Shown in pieces: positions 52,848 through 62,142 of a stretch of DNA of 64,000 nucleotides (positions are counted from its first letter, which is position 1; every line of letters starts with the position of its first letter). This DNA is from Mycobacterium simiae (GTDB lineage: Bacteria > Actinomycetota > Actinomycetes > Mycobacteriales > Mycobacteriaceae). Position numbers and translations under genes: made by a program. Location of the stretch: contig NZ_VTZN01000002.1 of assembly GCF_008370645.1 (NCBI RefSeq), positions 1 through 64,000 of the forward strand, written 5' to 3'. The notes under the pieces are model-generated. The model did not search any database, was not told the DNA's origin, and was given only the letters and a program-made list of their open reading frames with translations.

Positions 52848-53969
52848 CTAGAACAGCGGCAGCCCGGTAATGGCCCTGCCGTAGAAGTCATACAGTGCGT
52901 CGGCGGTCGGTGCCATCACCGCCCCGGCCCGAGCGTCGCGGAAAGCCCGCTCGATGGGCAGGTGCTTGGAGAACGCGGCGCCACCACAGACGCGCATCGC
53001 CGACTCGGTGATGGTCAGCGCGGCGTCGTTAACCGAGGCTTTCACCCCGAGCACGTGCGTCAAGGTGGTGTCGTCGGGTGAGCTGACGCTGTCGGCGACT
53101 TGCGCCAGATACGCCCGTTGCGCCGCCAGCCCGGTACTCATCCGAGCGATCTGAGCGCGGATCGTCGGCAGCTCAGCCAGGCTGCTACCCAGATGTTCCA
53201 ACCGGGCGCTCGCGACGTGCCGCACTGCGGCATTGGTCGCGGCGGTCGCCAAACCCAGCGAGACAGCCGCATTTCCGAGGTTAAACCACGGCAACACGGT
53301 TTGCATCATCATGCCGAAGCCGCCGCCCAGCGCACCGACGCGATAGGAACTCGGGACGCGAATGTCGACCGACATCGGCGCAGAGGCGTTGCCGCGTAAA
53401 CCCATTCCGCTGAAGGTACCCGTCACCCGCAAGCCCGGCGTGTCCGCCGAAACGGCGTAAAGATCAACGTCGCCGGCGCCGCCGTTGGCCGAACCGGTCG
53501 ATATCACGTAGATGTCGGCGAACCCGGCCGATGTCACCCAGCTCTTGTCGGCTTGCACCACGATGTCGTCACCGTCGGTCGACGCTGTGGACACCGGCGC
53601 CCAAAAGTGGGATCGGGAGCCTTTCTCACTGAACGCCAAGGTGCCGAGTTGTTTTCCGGACGCCATATCGGTCAACAGGTCGGGCAGGCCCGGCGGGGGT
53701 GCGGCCGCAACGGCGACAGCAGCGACTACGTGCATCAGATAGACCATGGCGGTCGATCCGCAGGCGGCCGAAATGTGCGCCACTACTTCGGTAAATTCCG
53801 TTGGCCCCGCTGCCATTCCACCAACGTCGGAGGGCAGCACCAGACCAAGGAGCCCGCTTGCCCGCAACGCCTCCACGGACTCGGCCGGAAAGGAACCGTC
53901 GGCGTCGACTCGCTCGGCGTGTTCGGCAGCGACGGCAACGACGTCCTGCACAACCTCCGATGCGGTCAT
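52848..53969 (-). CDS. Acyl-CoA dehydrogenase-fold flavoprotein, probable monooxygenase
   Basis: A 373-residue ACAD-fold protein: GLLGLVLPSDVGGMAAGP, ACGSTAMVYLMH, FSEKGSRSHFWAP and KSWVTSAGFADIYV flavin segments, then a helical C-terminal domain. Where acyl-CoA dehydrogenases have the catalytic Glu (YEGT), this has MAPTADAL, so the base is missing. That loss is typical of ACAD-fold flavin monooxygenases of the DszC/SfnC kind, which take FMNH2 and act on sulfur compounds or phenols. No flavin reductase lies alongside. ATG overlaps the DoxD-like stop by one base (TAATG). Confidence 0.82.
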   Translation of the reverse strand: MTASEVVQDVVAVAAEHAERVDADGSFPAESVEALRASGLLGLVLPSDVGGMAAGPTEFTEVVAHISAACGSTAMVYLMHVVAAVAVAAAPPPGLPDLLTDMASGKQLGTLAFSEKGSRSHFWAPVSTASTDGDDIVVQADKSWVTSAGFADIYVISTGSANGGAGDVDLYAVSADTPGLRVTGTFSGMGLRGNASAPMSVDIRVPSSYRVGALGGGFGMMMQTVLPWFNLGNAAVSLGLATAATNAAVRHVASARLEHLGSSLAELPTIRAQIARMSTGLAAQRAYLAQVADSVSSPDDTTLTHVLGVKASVNDAALTITESAMRVCGGAAFSKHLPIERAFRDARAGAVMAPTADALYDFYGRAITGLPLF

Positions 53970-54877
53970 TACGCCCTTTCCACCCGTCCGATCTTGACCC
54001 CTGCCGCCAGACTCACCACCGCCGCGCAGACGAAAATCACTGCGGTGGTGTTGGTTCCACCCAGCCACACCGAAGGCTCGCCGACTTGGACGTAGATGCT
54101 CACTGCGGCAAGCGCTGCCAGCGCGGCGGCCGCGAACGCGGCTATACGCTGATCGAGCTTGGCCGCCGCCAGCATCGCCAACGCGATAGCGACCAACACC
54201 AAGGCGCCGCGCAGGTTGTATTCGCCCAATGAGAATTCCAGCGGCCTTATCCCCACGTAGGCAGGCCAACTACCGGCAAGACCGCGCCACCCGGCGATCA
54301 GGCCGATCAGCAAGAGCACGGTTGCCCAACCAGCGAGCAACCGCTGCGCTTTCGACCGGAGGGCCGATGCGGTGGTCGCGGCCCGCACGGCGTCGATAGC
54401 GGCATACTGGTTCGACGCCACAAAGAGCAAGACAACGTGGATGCCGAGCAGCATTGCGTACGCCCACGGCCATTCCCCGGGTGATTCGGCAACCGAGAGC
54501 CCGATCGCAACTGATTGCCCGATGCCGATCAAGGCGGCCAACCGCACCGCTGTCCCCGTCAACAGCAGCACCGCCAGCGCGGACTCGGCGAACAACACTG
54601 CCCAACCGAAGGCAGTGAAGTTCGGCAACACCAGGTGCTCGACGGCCCAGCTGAACGGTGGGAACACCGGATGTTCGATCGCCAGATGAGTGAAGTGGTA
54701 GAGCCCGCTATTGCTGCGCTGCCCGAAGTCCGGTGGCAGCTTCCAGACCACGTTATAAAGCCAGATCAACCCGGCCAGCAGCCGCAGACCGGCCAGCGCT
54801 ATCAGGCTGCCGGTTGCCGGCGGTGCGGCGGGTGAAAACAACAAATCCGTTGCGCGACGAACACCGGCCGTCTTCAT
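53969..54877 (-). CDS. DoxX/DoxD-like membrane protein
   Basis: A 302-residue protein with about eight hydrophobic helices. The first half matches the DoxX/DoxD pattern: GLRLLAGLIWLYNVVWKLPP, then FTHLAIEHPVF and AVLFAESALAVLLLTGTAVR. DoxD is the small subunit of thiosulfate:quinone oxidoreductase in archaea. The ATG at 54877 follows a -10-like GATACT by 7 nt; a GTG at 54892 would overlap that box. First gene of the four-gene unit that follows gabP by 39 nt. Confidence 0.8.
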   Translation of the reverse strand: MKTAGVRRATDLLFSPAAPPATGSLIALAGLRLLAGLIWLYNVVWKLPPDFGQRSNSGLYHFTHLAIEHPVFPPFSWAVEHLVLPNFTAFGWAVLFAESALAVLLLTGTAVRLAALIGIGQSVAIGLSVAESPGEWPWAYAMLLGIHVVLLFVASNQYAAIDAVRAATTASALRSKAQRLLAGWATVLLLIGLIAGWRGLAGSWPAYVGIRPLEFSLGEYNLRGALVLVAIALAMLAAAKLDQRIAAFAAAALAALAAVSIYVQVGEPSVWLGGTNTTAVIFVCAAVVSLAAGVKIGRVERA

Positions 54878-54884
54878 GCCATGC

Positions 54885-54890
54885 AGTATC
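54885..54890 (-). promoter_or_regulatory. -10 element of the DoxD operon
   Basis: Minus strand TGTGATACT (extended -10 with TGN) ends 7 nt before the ATG at 54877. The operon can therefore be transcribed separately from gabP, as a leaderless message. Confidence 0.45.
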
Positions 54891-54916
54891 ACACGGGGCG
54901 CAAGGGGGGTGCGGGT

Positions 54917-56335
54917 TCAGCTGCGGCTCTTGCGTGTCTGCACCTTGGCGGCGAAGTACACCACAACCACCACCGCCCAGGACAGCAAGCTCAGCCACAG
55001 CTGGGTTCGCGCAGCGTGGTCGAACGCCATTTGCACCAGCACGGTGACGATTCCGGCGGCTGTGAGAATCGACAGCACCGGGAAAAACCACATCTTGACC
55101 CGCAGATTCTCCTCAGGAGTCCGGCGCCGCAGCACGATCTGCGAGAGCACGATCAGCAGGTAGACGAACAAGACGACGGCGCCCGACGAGTTGAGCAGAA
55201 ACAGAAACACCGTCTGCGGTGCAAGCCAGGCCATCACCACGCAACCGAAACCCACCGCGGATGAGAACAGGATGGCGACATGCGGCACCCCACGCCGGCT
55301 GACCTTGACCAGCCGCGCCGGCGCCTCCCGCCGGTCGGCCAGGATGAACAGCATGCGCGACGCCGTATACAGGCCCGAATTCAGACAGGACAGCACCGCG
55401 GTGAGCACTACCGCATTCATGATTTGATCCGCGCCCGCAAGACCCATGTACTTGAGGGCCGCTACGTACGGTGAGGCGCCGATTTCCACCGAATTCCACG
55501 GCATGATGACCACCACCAGGAAAACCGAACCGACGAAGAAGATCACGATGCGAGCCACCACCGACCTCGTTGCTCGCCCGATCGCTCGCTGCGGGTCACG
55601 ACTTTCGGCGGCGGCGATGGTGACAACTTCCGCGCCGACCATCGAAAAGATCACCACGACGATGGCAGCGAAGACAGCCCCGGGGCCGTTCGGTAGGAAT
55701 CCACCGTGCGCGCTGAGGTTAGCGAAATCTGGGCTACGGCCGGGCAAGACGCCGAGGACGAAGGCCGTCCCGACGCTGAGGAAGATCACGATGGTCGCGA
55801 CTTTGATTCCGGCGAACCAGAATTCGAACTCGCCAAAGGAGGTCACCGAGAACAAATTGGTCGCCGTCATCAACACCATCAGGCACAGCGACAACAGCCA
55901 CAGCGGCGCATGGAACCAATAGTTGAGGACTTTTCCGCCGGCCACCGCCTCGAAGCCGACCACGATCACCCAGAAGTACCAGTACAGCCAGCCGACCGAA
56001 AACCCGGCCCACCCGCCCAGGGCGGTAGCCGCGTAGTCGGCGAACGACCCGGTGGACGGGTTGGCGGTGGCCATCTCCCCGAGCATCCGCATCACCAACA
56101 CGATGAGCACTCCGCAGATCGCGTAAGTCAGGAACGCGGCGGGGCCGGTCGCCTGAATCACCACACCGGACCCGACGAACAATCCGGCGCCGATCACCCC
56201 GCCGATGGCGATCATATTGAGCTGCCGTTGCGACAATCCTTGGCGCAACTGCGAAGTGCTCGAAGCTGGGCGTGCTGGCCCAGTTTCGATGTCTATTCCA
56301 GCCTGGGGACGCTCTCGGCCTCGCGTCCATCGCAT
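54917..56335 (-). CDS. gabP: GabP-type amino acid permease
   Basis: A 472-residue APC-superfamily (AAT family) transporter with twelve helices: helix 1 MIAIGGVIGAGLFVGSG, GPAAFLTYAICGVLIV, and the helix 6 region SMVGAEVVTIAAAES. The hydrophilic N terminus is about 40 residues. GABA or related amino acids are likely substrates by homology to Rv0522 (from memory); the sequence does not prove it. Confidence 0.88.
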   Translation of the reverse strand: MRWTRGRERPQAGIDIETGPARPASSTSQLRQGLSQRQLNMIAIGGVIGAGLFVGSGVVIQATGPAAFLTYAICGVLIVLVMRMLGEMATANPSTGSFADYAATALGGWAGFSVGWLYWYFWVIVVGFEAVAGGKVLNYWFHAPLWLLSLCLMVLMTATNLFSVTSFGEFEFWFAGIKVATIVIFLSVGTAFVLGVLPGRSPDFANLSAHGGFLPNGPGAVFAAIVVVIFSMVGAEVVTIAAAESRDPQRAIGRATRSVVARIVIFFVGSVFLVVVIMPWNSVEIGASPYVAALKYMGLAGADQIMNAVVLTAVLSCLNSGLYTASRMLFILADRREAPARLVKVSRRGVPHVAILFSSAVGFGCVVMAWLAPQTVFLFLLNSSGAVVLFVYLLIVLSQIVLRRRTPEENLRVKMWFFPVLSILTAAGIVTVLVQMAFDHAARTQLWLSLLSWAVVVVVYFAAKVQTRKSRS

Positions 56336-56788
56336 GACCGGACGCTAGCAGTAGTGCCAGACCAGGTCAGCTGTGATCGCCGGTTCGACCGGTACCCAAT
56401 GCTGCTCAGGCGGTCGCGGACAGGGGGTCGGATGAGGGCGTCGCGCCCCTGCGTCGGCCCACCCGTGCCGAACAGCGACGGACACGCCGCCGACCAGCCT
56501 GGATCCCCTGTCGTGCAACCCACGGAATGCCGCCGGTAGGGCCACAGTCAAGGGCCAGCAATCTGACGCACCTCTCTTCGGCGGCAAACACTACTTTCTT
56601 CCTGCCCATGATGAATTCCACGATCGCGGGGCAGCTCACGGGCTATCGTCGATGCACACTGCCCGTGCGCCGAAGTGCTTCATGAACAGCGAGAACCAGC
56701 GTTAGTGGCCAATCCGCCGCACCACGCGCACATACGCGCGTATTTCTCACTGATCGTCGTGCCTGTGGGCCATCCCGACTCGGCCTGA
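56336..56788. other. 453-nt intergenic stretch
   Basis: No gene with a start, ribosome site and family match is seen. A 77-codon minus-strand frame (56406-56639) contains KKVVFAAEERCVRLLALDCG but no recognisable domain. It separates gabP from ndh and may hold the gabP promoter. Confidence 0.4.
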
Positions 56789-58183
56789 TCATTGCGCATC
56801 ACCTTCGTCGGCCGCCGCGGTCTGCCCCCGGTGCTCGAGCCTGGTGCGCGCGTAGGCCTGCTGCTCAGTGATCGTGAGCTGGCCGCGGTAGGTACTCAGG
56901 AACGTCAGGGTCCACGAAATCGATGTGATGACTTTCGTTTGGAAACCGACCAAATGCCCCAGGTGCAGCAGCAGCCATGCCAGCCAGGCGATCAGACCGC
57001 CGACCTCCAACGGCCCAATCCGCGCGACCGCCGAAAACCGCGACACGGTGACCATCGAGCCCTTATCGAAGTAGCGGAATGGCTTGCGCCGCGTGGGGTC
57101 GGCCCCCCTCAGCGCGGCGTTGATCGCGTGCGCAACGTACTTGGCGCCCTGGATCGCGCCCTCGGCCACGGCGGGAACGCCTTCCACAAACGCCATATCG
57201 CCGATCACAAACACGTTGGGATGAGCCGGAACCGTCAAGTCCGGCAACACCTTCACCCGACCGGCTCGATCGAGCTGCGCCCCGGACTGCTCGCCGATCT
57301 GGTTACCTAATGGACTGGCCGACACCCCCGCCGCCCAGACCTTGCACGCCGATTCGATGCGCCGCAAGATTCCGTGAGAATCCTTGATGGTCAAGCCATT
57401 ACGGTCCACATCGGTGACCATCGCGCCTAGCTGGATCTCCACGCCCATCTTTTCCAGCCGCGCCCGCGCCTTCCTGCCGAGCTTCTGGCCCATCGGGGCC
57501 AGTACCGCAGACGCGGCATCCAGCAGGATCACCCGCGCCCTCGTCGAATCGATATCGCGGAAGGAGCCCTTGAGCGTGTTACGGGCCAGCTCGGCGATCT
57601 GCCCGGCCATCTCCACACCCGCTGGCCCGGCGCCGACCACAGTGAACGTCAGCAGCTTCTCGCGAGTCCTCGGATCGCTGGTGCACTCGGCCTGCTCGAA
57701 CGCGCCCAGGATGCGCCCGCGCAGCTCCAGTGCGTCATCGATCGTCTTGATGCCCGGTGCGTATTGGGCGAAGTGTTCGTTGCCGAAATACGACTGCTCA
57801 ACACCGGCCGCCATGATCAACGTGTCGTATTCGATCGTGTAGCAATGACCCAGCAACTCTGCAATCACATACCGGCCGTCGAGGTCGATGCGCACCACGT
57901 CGCCGAGCAAAACCTGCGCGTTGGGTTGCTTGCGCAGAATCAACCGGGTGGCCGGGGCGACCTCACCCTCGGACATGATGCCCGTCGCCACCTGATACAG
58001 CAGCGGCTGAAACAAGTGATGCTGGGTGCGGGCGATCATCTTGATATCTACCGGCACATGCTTGAGCGCCTTCGCTACGCTAAGACCGCCAAACCCGGAA
58101 CCGACGACCACGACCCGATGCCGCGGTTGCGAGGTAGCTGTGACTGTCGGCGACGAGATCATGGCGTGGTTAGCGCCGGCCAT
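56789..58183 (-). CDS. ndh: Type II NADH:quinone dehydrogenase (NDH-2)
   Basis: A 464-residue non-proton-pumping NADH dehydrogenase that reduces menaquinone. FAD motif GSGFGG at 28-33, quinone/FAD loop HHLFQPLLYQVATGIMSEGE, NADH Rossmann motif VVGAGPAGVEMAGQIAEL near 178, and FVIGDMAFVEGVPAVAEGAIQ. The C-terminal hydrophobic stretch (WLAWLLLHLGHLVGF) is a membrane anchor. AGGAGG five nt before the ATG at 58183 fixes the start. Closer in length to NdhA than Ndh of M. tuberculosis (from memory). Uses the menaquinone made by this window's genes. Confidence 0.92.
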   Translation of the reverse strand: MAGANHAMISSPTVTATSQPRHRVVVVGSGFGGLSVAKALKHVPVDIKMIARTQHHLFQPLLYQVATGIMSEGEVAPATRLILRKQPNAQVLLGDVVRIDLDGRYVIAELLGHCYTIEYDTLIMAAGVEQSYFGNEHFAQYAPGIKTIDDALELRGRILGAFEQAECTSDPRTREKLLTFTVVGAGPAGVEMAGQIAELARNTLKGSFRDIDSTRARVILLDAASAVLAPMGQKLGRKARARLEKMGVEIQLGAMVTDVDRNGLTIKDSHGILRRIESACKVWAAGVSASPLGNQIGEQSGAQLDRAGRVKVLPDLTVPAHPNVFVIGDMAFVEGVPAVAEGAIQGAKYVAHAINAALRGADPTRRKPFRYFDKGSMVTVSRFSAVARIGPLEVGGLIAWLAWLLLHLGHLVGFQTKVITSISWTLTFLSTYRGQLTITEQQAYARTRLEHRGQTAAADEGDAQ

Positions 58184-58366
58184 CCCAGCCTCCTGGCGAG
58201 GAGTCCATGCCGATTCCTGCAGAGTCCTTCCGGTGCTGACCGGCTGAAGCATCGCAACGGCATCCATCGACTGATGTGTCGCGCTCAAGTGGCTCGATCG
58301 CGATCATGGGGTTCTGTTCCGTGCTGGCCGTCATCAGCTGGGTGGCCACGATGGCTCGCATCGGGA

Positions 58367-59923
58367 TTAGCCTTGCGATCTCATGGCGGCTTGGGCGGCC
58401 AACATCCCGGTCATCATGGCTCCGGTGAAGCCTCCGGACCCGCCGTAGCTCGACGCCAGCCACAACCCGGGGATGGTTGTCGCGACGCCCCTTTCGGAAC
58501 CGAGGGTTGGCAGGCCCTCGGGCGGTTCCTGCGCAAAGCCGTACACCGCCCCGCCGGGGGTGTTCAGGTAGTGGCTCATCGTTGCCGCGGTCGCCATTTC
58601 GCGCTGCACGACCGCACCGCCGAAGCCGGGCAACCAGCGGTCGATGTCGGCCACGATCGCATCAAGCCAGGCGTCGCGCTTGGCCCGGTAAGCCGCGTCG
58701 TCAAGGCCTTCCCAGTTCGCCACGCGGTCAACGCCGGTGACCGAGACAAGGTACGGGCCATTGGGATTCAGGCCGGTATCGATGGTGTCGTAGTTGACGA
58801 TGCCTACTACCGGCATGCGAGTCCCCGGCGCATCGGCCAGGATTTCGGCGCGACGCGCATAGTCCGAAAGAGTGTGAACCCATTCCGGTATCAGCACCGT
58901 GTAGTAGTGGATGAGGCCGAGCTCGCTGGGAGGCCGATCTAGCCCCAGCGCGATGTCGAAGAGTGAGGTCGACGGTCGCCGCCCCCGATAGCGGCCCGCG
59001 AACTTCGTCTGCGCTTCTGGTGGCAGCGCCTGGGCGAGCACAGCCGGGGCGGCGTTGCCGAAAAGCACCGGAGCGCGGTCCACGACGCGGTCGCCGCCGT
59101 CGGGTGTGGTGTGGGCGACGCCCGCGGCGCGGCCCTTATCGTCGAGGATGATCTCGGTCACCGGACGGCCCGCGCGCGCCACGCCGCCTTCGGCCTCGAC
59201 CACGTCGACCAGGCTTCGGCTCAACGTGCCTGAGCCACCGCGGATGTAGGTGCCGCCACTGGCCAGATAGCCGCTCTGGTTGAGCGCGTAGAACAACCAC
59301 CACAGCCGGGCCGGGTCGTCGGCGTAGTAGCCGAGGTTGGCCGCGAGCGCCAGCTTCGACCTCTCGTCGTCGCCAAACAGCGAGTCGAAAACCTCTGAGA
59401 GGGTGCGCCGCATGTCGCGGAGCAGCGGCCACAGTTTCAACGGCAGCGCCGGCGTGTGCATAAACCACCACAGGCTGTCGTGCTGCTCGCCGACCACCGA
59501 TATCGCCTCGCGGACGGCCCGCAGCCGCTCAAAGTACCGGCGGAAGGCCAGCCGCTGGTGTGGGAAGCGGTCGGCCAGCGCCTCCTCGGCGGCGTCAAAT
59601 CCGTGCGGTAGCACAAACGGCGGATCAAACAACCGGCCGCGCAACTCATAGAACGCGCCAACCGGCACGAACTCCAACTCGTCGAGCAGGCCCAGGGCCC
59701 GCAAGATGCGGGCCTTGGCGTCGAGCGGATCATTCGGGTCCACCGTCTGGTGCAACGAGGCTTCGACGGTCAACGTTCCGTGCCGGTAGGTCGTTGCCGC
59801 CCCGCCAAATTCAGCGTTGCGCTCCAGGACCAGCACCCGGTGTCCGGCCCTCGCTTAGAGCGCCGCTGCGGTCAGGCCGCCCAGGCCCGACCCGATTGTG
59901 ATGGCATCGTAGGCATCGGTCAT
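58367..59923 (-). pseudogene. Phytoene-desaturase-like oxidoreductase with in-frame stop
   Basis: The gene starts at ATG 59923 with the FAD motif TIGSGLGGLTAAAL, meets TAA at 59855-59857, and then continues in the same frame as ARAGHRVLVLERNAEFGGAA for a further 489 codons from a possible restart ATG at 59836 to 58367 (SYGGSGGFTGAMMTGML at the end). Relatives have Leu where the stop is. The main frame thus lacks the dinucleotide-binding GxGxxG and should be inactive unless the stop is suppressed. The rest is undamaged, so the lesion looks recent, or is a sequencing error. The family includes carotenoid desaturases and retinol saturases. Its start overlaps the upstream gene as ATGA. Confidence 0.75.
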
Positions 59924-60534
59924 GGCGTGTGCCCTGCCAAAGGCAGCCGGGTGGGCGCGAGTTCCGAATCGGCCGTGGCCGCACCGGTTGCATGCGCTGC
60001 GATATCGCGGGACTGATCGACTGGGTGAACGACTACTGCAACACCCACCACTGTGCAGTTCCAATTCCGAGCGACCCAGGTGGCGCAGTGACCCCCGGCC
60101 GGGCGGCTGGGGCCCCACACTGGCCTGGCACATCCCGCGGGGGCACGCGGCAAGACTTGCCGCGCCACGATCGCTGATCTCGCCGCGTCGCGCCCGACCG
60201 ATCTGGCCAAGCGCGGCAACTGGTCGGCGAAGTAGTCCGGCGCGGCAAAGTCGTGTGAACCGGTGGCCTCGAAATCCGCTGACTCCCAGTGCTCTTCGGG
60301 GGCGATCTGTTGACTCATGGTGTTTCCCTCGATCCGATTTGTCGAGCTGTCGTCCGCTCGGATTTCCTGCTTGTCAACGCCGCGCAGCGCGGATAGAACA
60401 GCCAGTTGTTTGCGGTCGCGCCTATGGGCGAGCTGGGAGATGGCGTCGGAACAGTGGGCCTTCTCCACCGCTGCGGTGAGCCGTTCCCGCGCTTTGGGCT
60501 CCTGCGACGGTTCGCCCAGTGGCAGCTGCAGCAT
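59920..60534 (-). CDS. Hypothetical protein coupled to the desaturase
   Basis: A 204-residue frame that starts 6 nt after the upstream methyltransferase-like gene and stops at an ATGA overlap with the desaturase start, which argues that it is translated. Residues 1-110 are charged and helical (ARERLTAAVEKAHCSDAIS; PEEHWESADFEATGSHDFAA); the last 90 are less protein-like. An internal ATG at 60318 with GAGGGAAA upstream is a possible second start. I recognise no family. Confidence 0.45.
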   Translation of the reverse strand: MLQLPLGEPSQEPKARERLTAAVEKAHCSDAISQLAHRRDRKQLAVLSALRGVDKQEIRADDSSTNRIEGNTMSQQIAPEEHWESADFEATGSHDFAAPDYFADQLPRLARSVGRDAARSAIVARQVLPRAPAGCARPVWGPSRPAGGHCATWVARNWNCTVVGVAVVVHPVDQSRDIAAHATGAATADSELAPTRLPLAGHTP

Positions 60535-60540
60535 GGATGG

Positions 60541-61191
60541 CTACGCCTGTTGTCTCCCGGCTTGGGAGGCTGGGCGCAACCGTGGGACCAGCATCCCGGT
60601 GCGGGCCTGGTAGGCGGCAAAGCCAAGATGGTGTGCCATCGACTGATCCTTCTTGATCATGTTCCGAACGAAGAATCCGAAGATCCACGCCGCGTTGACC
60701 ACAAACGGTATTGGGTTCCAGGAGATGATCGCGAAACCCAGGTAGGTGAGGATCTCGCCGAGGTAGTTCGGATTCCGCGTACGAGTGAACAAACCGTTCT
60801 CGATCAGACCGGGACGAACCTGCAGGGTGTAGTACTTCTGGGCATCCGACACATAGTGCAGGAAAATGCCGAACGTGAAGATCGAAACCCCGAGCGCGAC
60901 AGCCCATCCGGGCACGTTCGGGTGAAGCCAGGCCAATAGGATCGGGGCCGCGTAGTAGCCGGCCAGTGGCAGGAAGACGAACACGATCCCAATCCAGATG
61001 GCCACTCGTTCGGCGAACCGCTGATCGGGATAGGTGCGGCCCTTGATCAGCCACAGGATCGCATAGGTTCCGTGCATGGCCAAGTAGAGCCACATCACCG
61101 TGCTGTAGTTGGCAAAGGTAAGCATTGCCGCCACCGTCACCGGGATGACGAGGATTTTATGCAGGTCAATGAAGAAGCCGGTGGGTTTCAT
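60541..61191 (-). CDS. DUF1295 / isoprenylcysteine methyltransferase-like membrane protein
   Basis: A 216-residue protein with about six helices and the ICMT/DUF1295 motif GLFTRTRNPNYLGEILTYLG near residue 135, where SAM and a lipid substrate bind in relatives. It ends with a basic tail. GAGGAG precedes the ATG at 61191. Heads the operon with the hypothetical protein and the desaturase, divergent from a MerR regulator. Together they suggest modification of an isoprenoid or lipid (inference). Confidence 0.82.
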   Translation of the reverse strand: MKPTGFFIDLHKILVIPVTVAAMLTFANYSTVMWLYLAMHGTYAILWLIKGRTYPDQRFAERVAIWIGIVFVFLPLAGYYAAPILLAWLHPNVPGWAVALGVSIFTFGIFLHYVSDAQKYYTLQVRPGLIENGLFTRTRNPNYLGEILTYLGFAIISWNPIPFVVNAAWIFGFFVRNMIKKDQSMAHHLGFAAYQARTGMLVPRLRPASQAGRQQA

Positions 61192-61287
61192 GACTCCTCA
61201 TTTCGTGCGCACCCGATCGCGTCTTCGCGGTCGCGTTCGGGGTCCCTTATCGCAGGGGTTCGATCGCCGGGATAAGTTCTCCCACTA

Positions 61288-61306
61288 TGGATAGTAGTAC
61301 TATCCA
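61288..61306. promoter_or_regulatory. Perfect 8-3-8 dyad, probable MerR operator
   Basis: TGGATAGT-AGT-ACTATCCA lies in the 172-nt gap between the divergent methyltransferase-like gene and the MerR gene. MerR proteins bind such dyads between promoter boxes; on the minus strand TTACTG directly precedes it. Confidence 0.65.
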
Positions 61307-61363
61307 GTAACGGATGCAAGGCTCTTTACCCAGCATGTGCTCCCGACCGCAGTGGCAGGAGGA

Positions 61364-61987
61364 ATGACTGTGCGGGTATCCGAATTGGCCAAGCAAACAC
61401 ATGTGTCGGTGGCGACCGTGAAGTACTACATCCGCGAAGGCATGCTCGCGGCCGGCGATCTGATGGGTCCGCGGCGTGCGACATACAACAACTCACACGT
61501 GCAGCGGATACACCTCATCCAGGCATTGACCGGCCCGGCGGGATTATCGGTATCCCAGGCCAAAGAGATCTTGCAGATTATCGACGACCCCAAATCCAGC
61601 CTTAAGGATTCCCTCGCGGGCGCCACCAGAGTGCTCGCCGCCGCAGCGAGCGCCGACATCAACGCCGAGGACAGGTGCTATCCGCGTGCACAGCAAGCTG
61701 TCGGTTGGCTCGGAGAGCCATACCGTGCCGAACCGCCTGCGGCCGCTCTCCTCGAGGACGCGCTGCACGCGGTCGACAAAGCGGGCTTTCAACGTCACCC
61801 AAGCCAGTTCGCCGTCTACGGCCAACACATGCTTGCCATCGCCGCCAGCGAGATCGCCAACATCCCAACCGACCCCGCCGACGCCGTTGAATACGCGGTT
61901 CTCGGCACCGTACTGTTCGAACCCGTCCTCACCGCGATACGCCGGCTAGCTCACCAGAGCCTCGCCAAACGAGGCTCCGACAGCTGA
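61364..61987 (+). CDS. MerR family transcriptional regulator
   Basis: A 207-residue regulator. Winged HTH at about 3-70: RVSELAKQTHVSVATVKYYIREGML, then GPRRATYNNSHVQRI. Residues 85-207 are a helical effector domain without Cys pairs for metal, so an organic ligand is likelier. GGAGGA precedes the ATG at 61364. Divergent position and the dyad at 61288-61306 point to control of the methyltransferase-like/desaturase operon. Confidence 0.9.
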   Translation: MTVRVSELAKQTHVSVATVKYYIREGMLAAGDLMGPRRATYNNSHVQRIHLIQALTGPAGLSVSQAKEILQIIDDPKSSLKDSLAGATRVLAAAASADINAEDRCYPRAQQAVGWLGEPYRAEPPAAALLEDALHAVDKAGFQRHPSQFAVYGQHMLAIAASEIANIPTDPADAVEYAVLGTVLFEPVLTAIRRLAHQSLAKRGSDS

Positions 61988-62142
61988 CAAGATCGCCAAT
62001 CGCGCACCGGCGTAAGCAATAGGTGGCGTCCCGGGTGCGGTGTAAAGCGGCCTGACGTGGCCACCCCGGACCACCTTGGCCTGAGTGCGCACCATGGAGC
62101 GCAAACCCTCCAGCGCGCCCCTTTCTTCGGCCGCGAACACCC

